In this document: positions 5,597-5,999 of the stretch, in pieces
How the letters are laid out: the number at the start of each line of letters is the position of its first letter
Position numbering within the stretch: the stretch's first letter is position 1
Assembly: GCA_003086435.1 (NCBI GenBank)
Contig: QEFD01000126.1
Span: 1 to 5,999, forward strand
Length of the DNA stretch: 5,999 bases
From: Acidianus hospitalis
GTDB lineage: Archaea > Thermoproteota > Thermoprotei_A > Sulfolobales > Sulfolobaceae
Direction: 5' to 3'
Position numbers and translations under genes: made by a program
The notes under the pieces: model-generated
The model's database searches: none
Seen by the model: the letters and a program-made list of their open reading frames with translations, nothing else
What the model was told of the DNA's origin: nothing

Positions 5597-5999
5597 TTAT
5601 TTATCATGCTTTGCCATAGTACCCGGTAAAGATGTGGAAGGTAGTGAAGCGGACTCTGTTGAAACCCAGAACGCGGAAGTCTTTATAGGTAATAACGTTC
5701 CTAAAATAGGAATTGCAAACATTACAAAGGAAGCTGCCATAGCGACTGCTAAATATGTCATTGCGTCCATATAAGGTAAGAATTGCACTGGATAGGCGTC
5801 CCATCTCCTGATTAACCCGTTATATCCCGCATAACTCATAACGTATCCTAGGGCTAAAGCTGCAGCAGTCCACATGGTTAATCCGGCAGTTAACAGTCCT
5901 CTTCCTAAGTTGGAGAAATCTGCATTGCCCATTTTAGTTTTTAACATATCTAGGAGAATTGCAGTAAATCCTACTATTATTATAGTCCATATCATCATG
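5597..5999 (-). CDS. Haem-copper terminal oxidase subunit I, C-terminal part (DoxB/SoxB type; runs off right edge)
   Basis: Membrane subunit of a respiratory O2 reductase, likely a quinol oxidase as in other Sulfolobales. Only 133 codons up to the stop are visible; two Met codons at the very edge (5993-5998) are probably internal, since the family is normally above 500 residues. Numbering from the first of them, three hydrophobic segments at about 1-18, 35-58 and 78-103 would be helices X to XII. The loop [10 protein letters not shown] at 61-70 matches G-M-P-R-R-Y-x-D-Y-P of subunit I, whose Arg pair contacts the haem propionates (here Arg64-Arg65). Y-M-D-A-M-T-Y-L-A at 76-84 matches the following x-W-N-x-I-x-x-x-G. 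A Ser/Thr/Pro-rich tail of about 25 residues ends the protein. Haem and CuB histidine ligands lie outside the window. It leads the CtaG-like gene by 67 bases. Confidence 0.8.
   Translation of the reverse strand, partial: MMIWTIIIVGFTAILLDMLKTKMGNADFSNLGRGLLTAGLTMWTAAALALGYVMSYAGYNGLIRRWDAYPVQFLPYMDAMTYLAVAMAASFVMFAIPILGTLLPIKTSAFWVSTESASLPSTSLPGTMAKHDK

Overview
The window looks like chromosomal DNA from a thermoacidophilic crenarchaeon of the order Sulfolobales. It is AT-rich. Codons are skewed to ATA, TTA and AGG/AGA. Promoters are short TATA boxes 22-30 bases before the start codon, which fits leaderless transcription. The proteins are familiar from Sulfolobus, Acidianus and Metallosphaera relatives: an archaeal STAND/AAA-type ATPase, a molybdenum hydroxylase large subunit and a quinol-oxidase-type haem-copper subunit I. 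The genus cannot be fixed from this sequence alone.

Layout. (1) Bases 1-775, minus strand: the N-terminal 258 residues of an APC-superfamily amino-acid permease resembling aspartate:proton symporters; the gene runs off the left edge. (2) 776-1172: a 397-base AT-rich spacer holding the permease promoter, a perfect 12-bp palindrome at 963-974 and, at its right end, repeat copy A. (3) 1173-2495, plus strand: a 440-residue archaeal ATPase with a winged-helix region and a small C-terminal Cys/His motif. (4) 2480-2557: repeat copy B, overlapping the end of the ATPase gene. (5) 2611-4794, minus strand: the molybdopterin-binding large subunit of a xanthine/aldehyde/CO-dehydrogenase-family enzyme, convergent with the ATPase. 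(6) 4969-5529, minus strand: a six-helix membrane protein that reads like a divergent CtaG/DUF1404 protein. (7) 5597 to the right edge, minus strand: the C-terminal part of a haem-copper oxidase subunit I.

The most unusual feature is around the ATPase. A direct repeat of about 78 bp (65/78 identical, constant offset 1382) brackets the gene. Copy A contains the ATPase promoter and ends on the start codon. Copy B begins with the last four codons and stop of the ATPase, then repeats the promoter and ends where a start codon would be, but with ACG in place of ATG. Copy A begins with bases that would read K-I-S-P-stop, matching the real K-I-F-P-stop of the ATPase. Each copy carries inverted arms (AAAATCTYCCCT ... 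AGGGARGATTTT type). The ATPase plus promoter is therefore one period of a head-to-tail unit: either the survivor of a tandem array of paralogues or a cassette moved or bounded by a structured repeat.

The oxidase subunit I fragment and the CtaG-like protein lie on the same strand 67 bases apart, suggesting a respiratory module in which the second protein helps assemble the first. The molybdenum hydroxylase subunit has no FAD or iron-sulfur partner gene next to it in this window.
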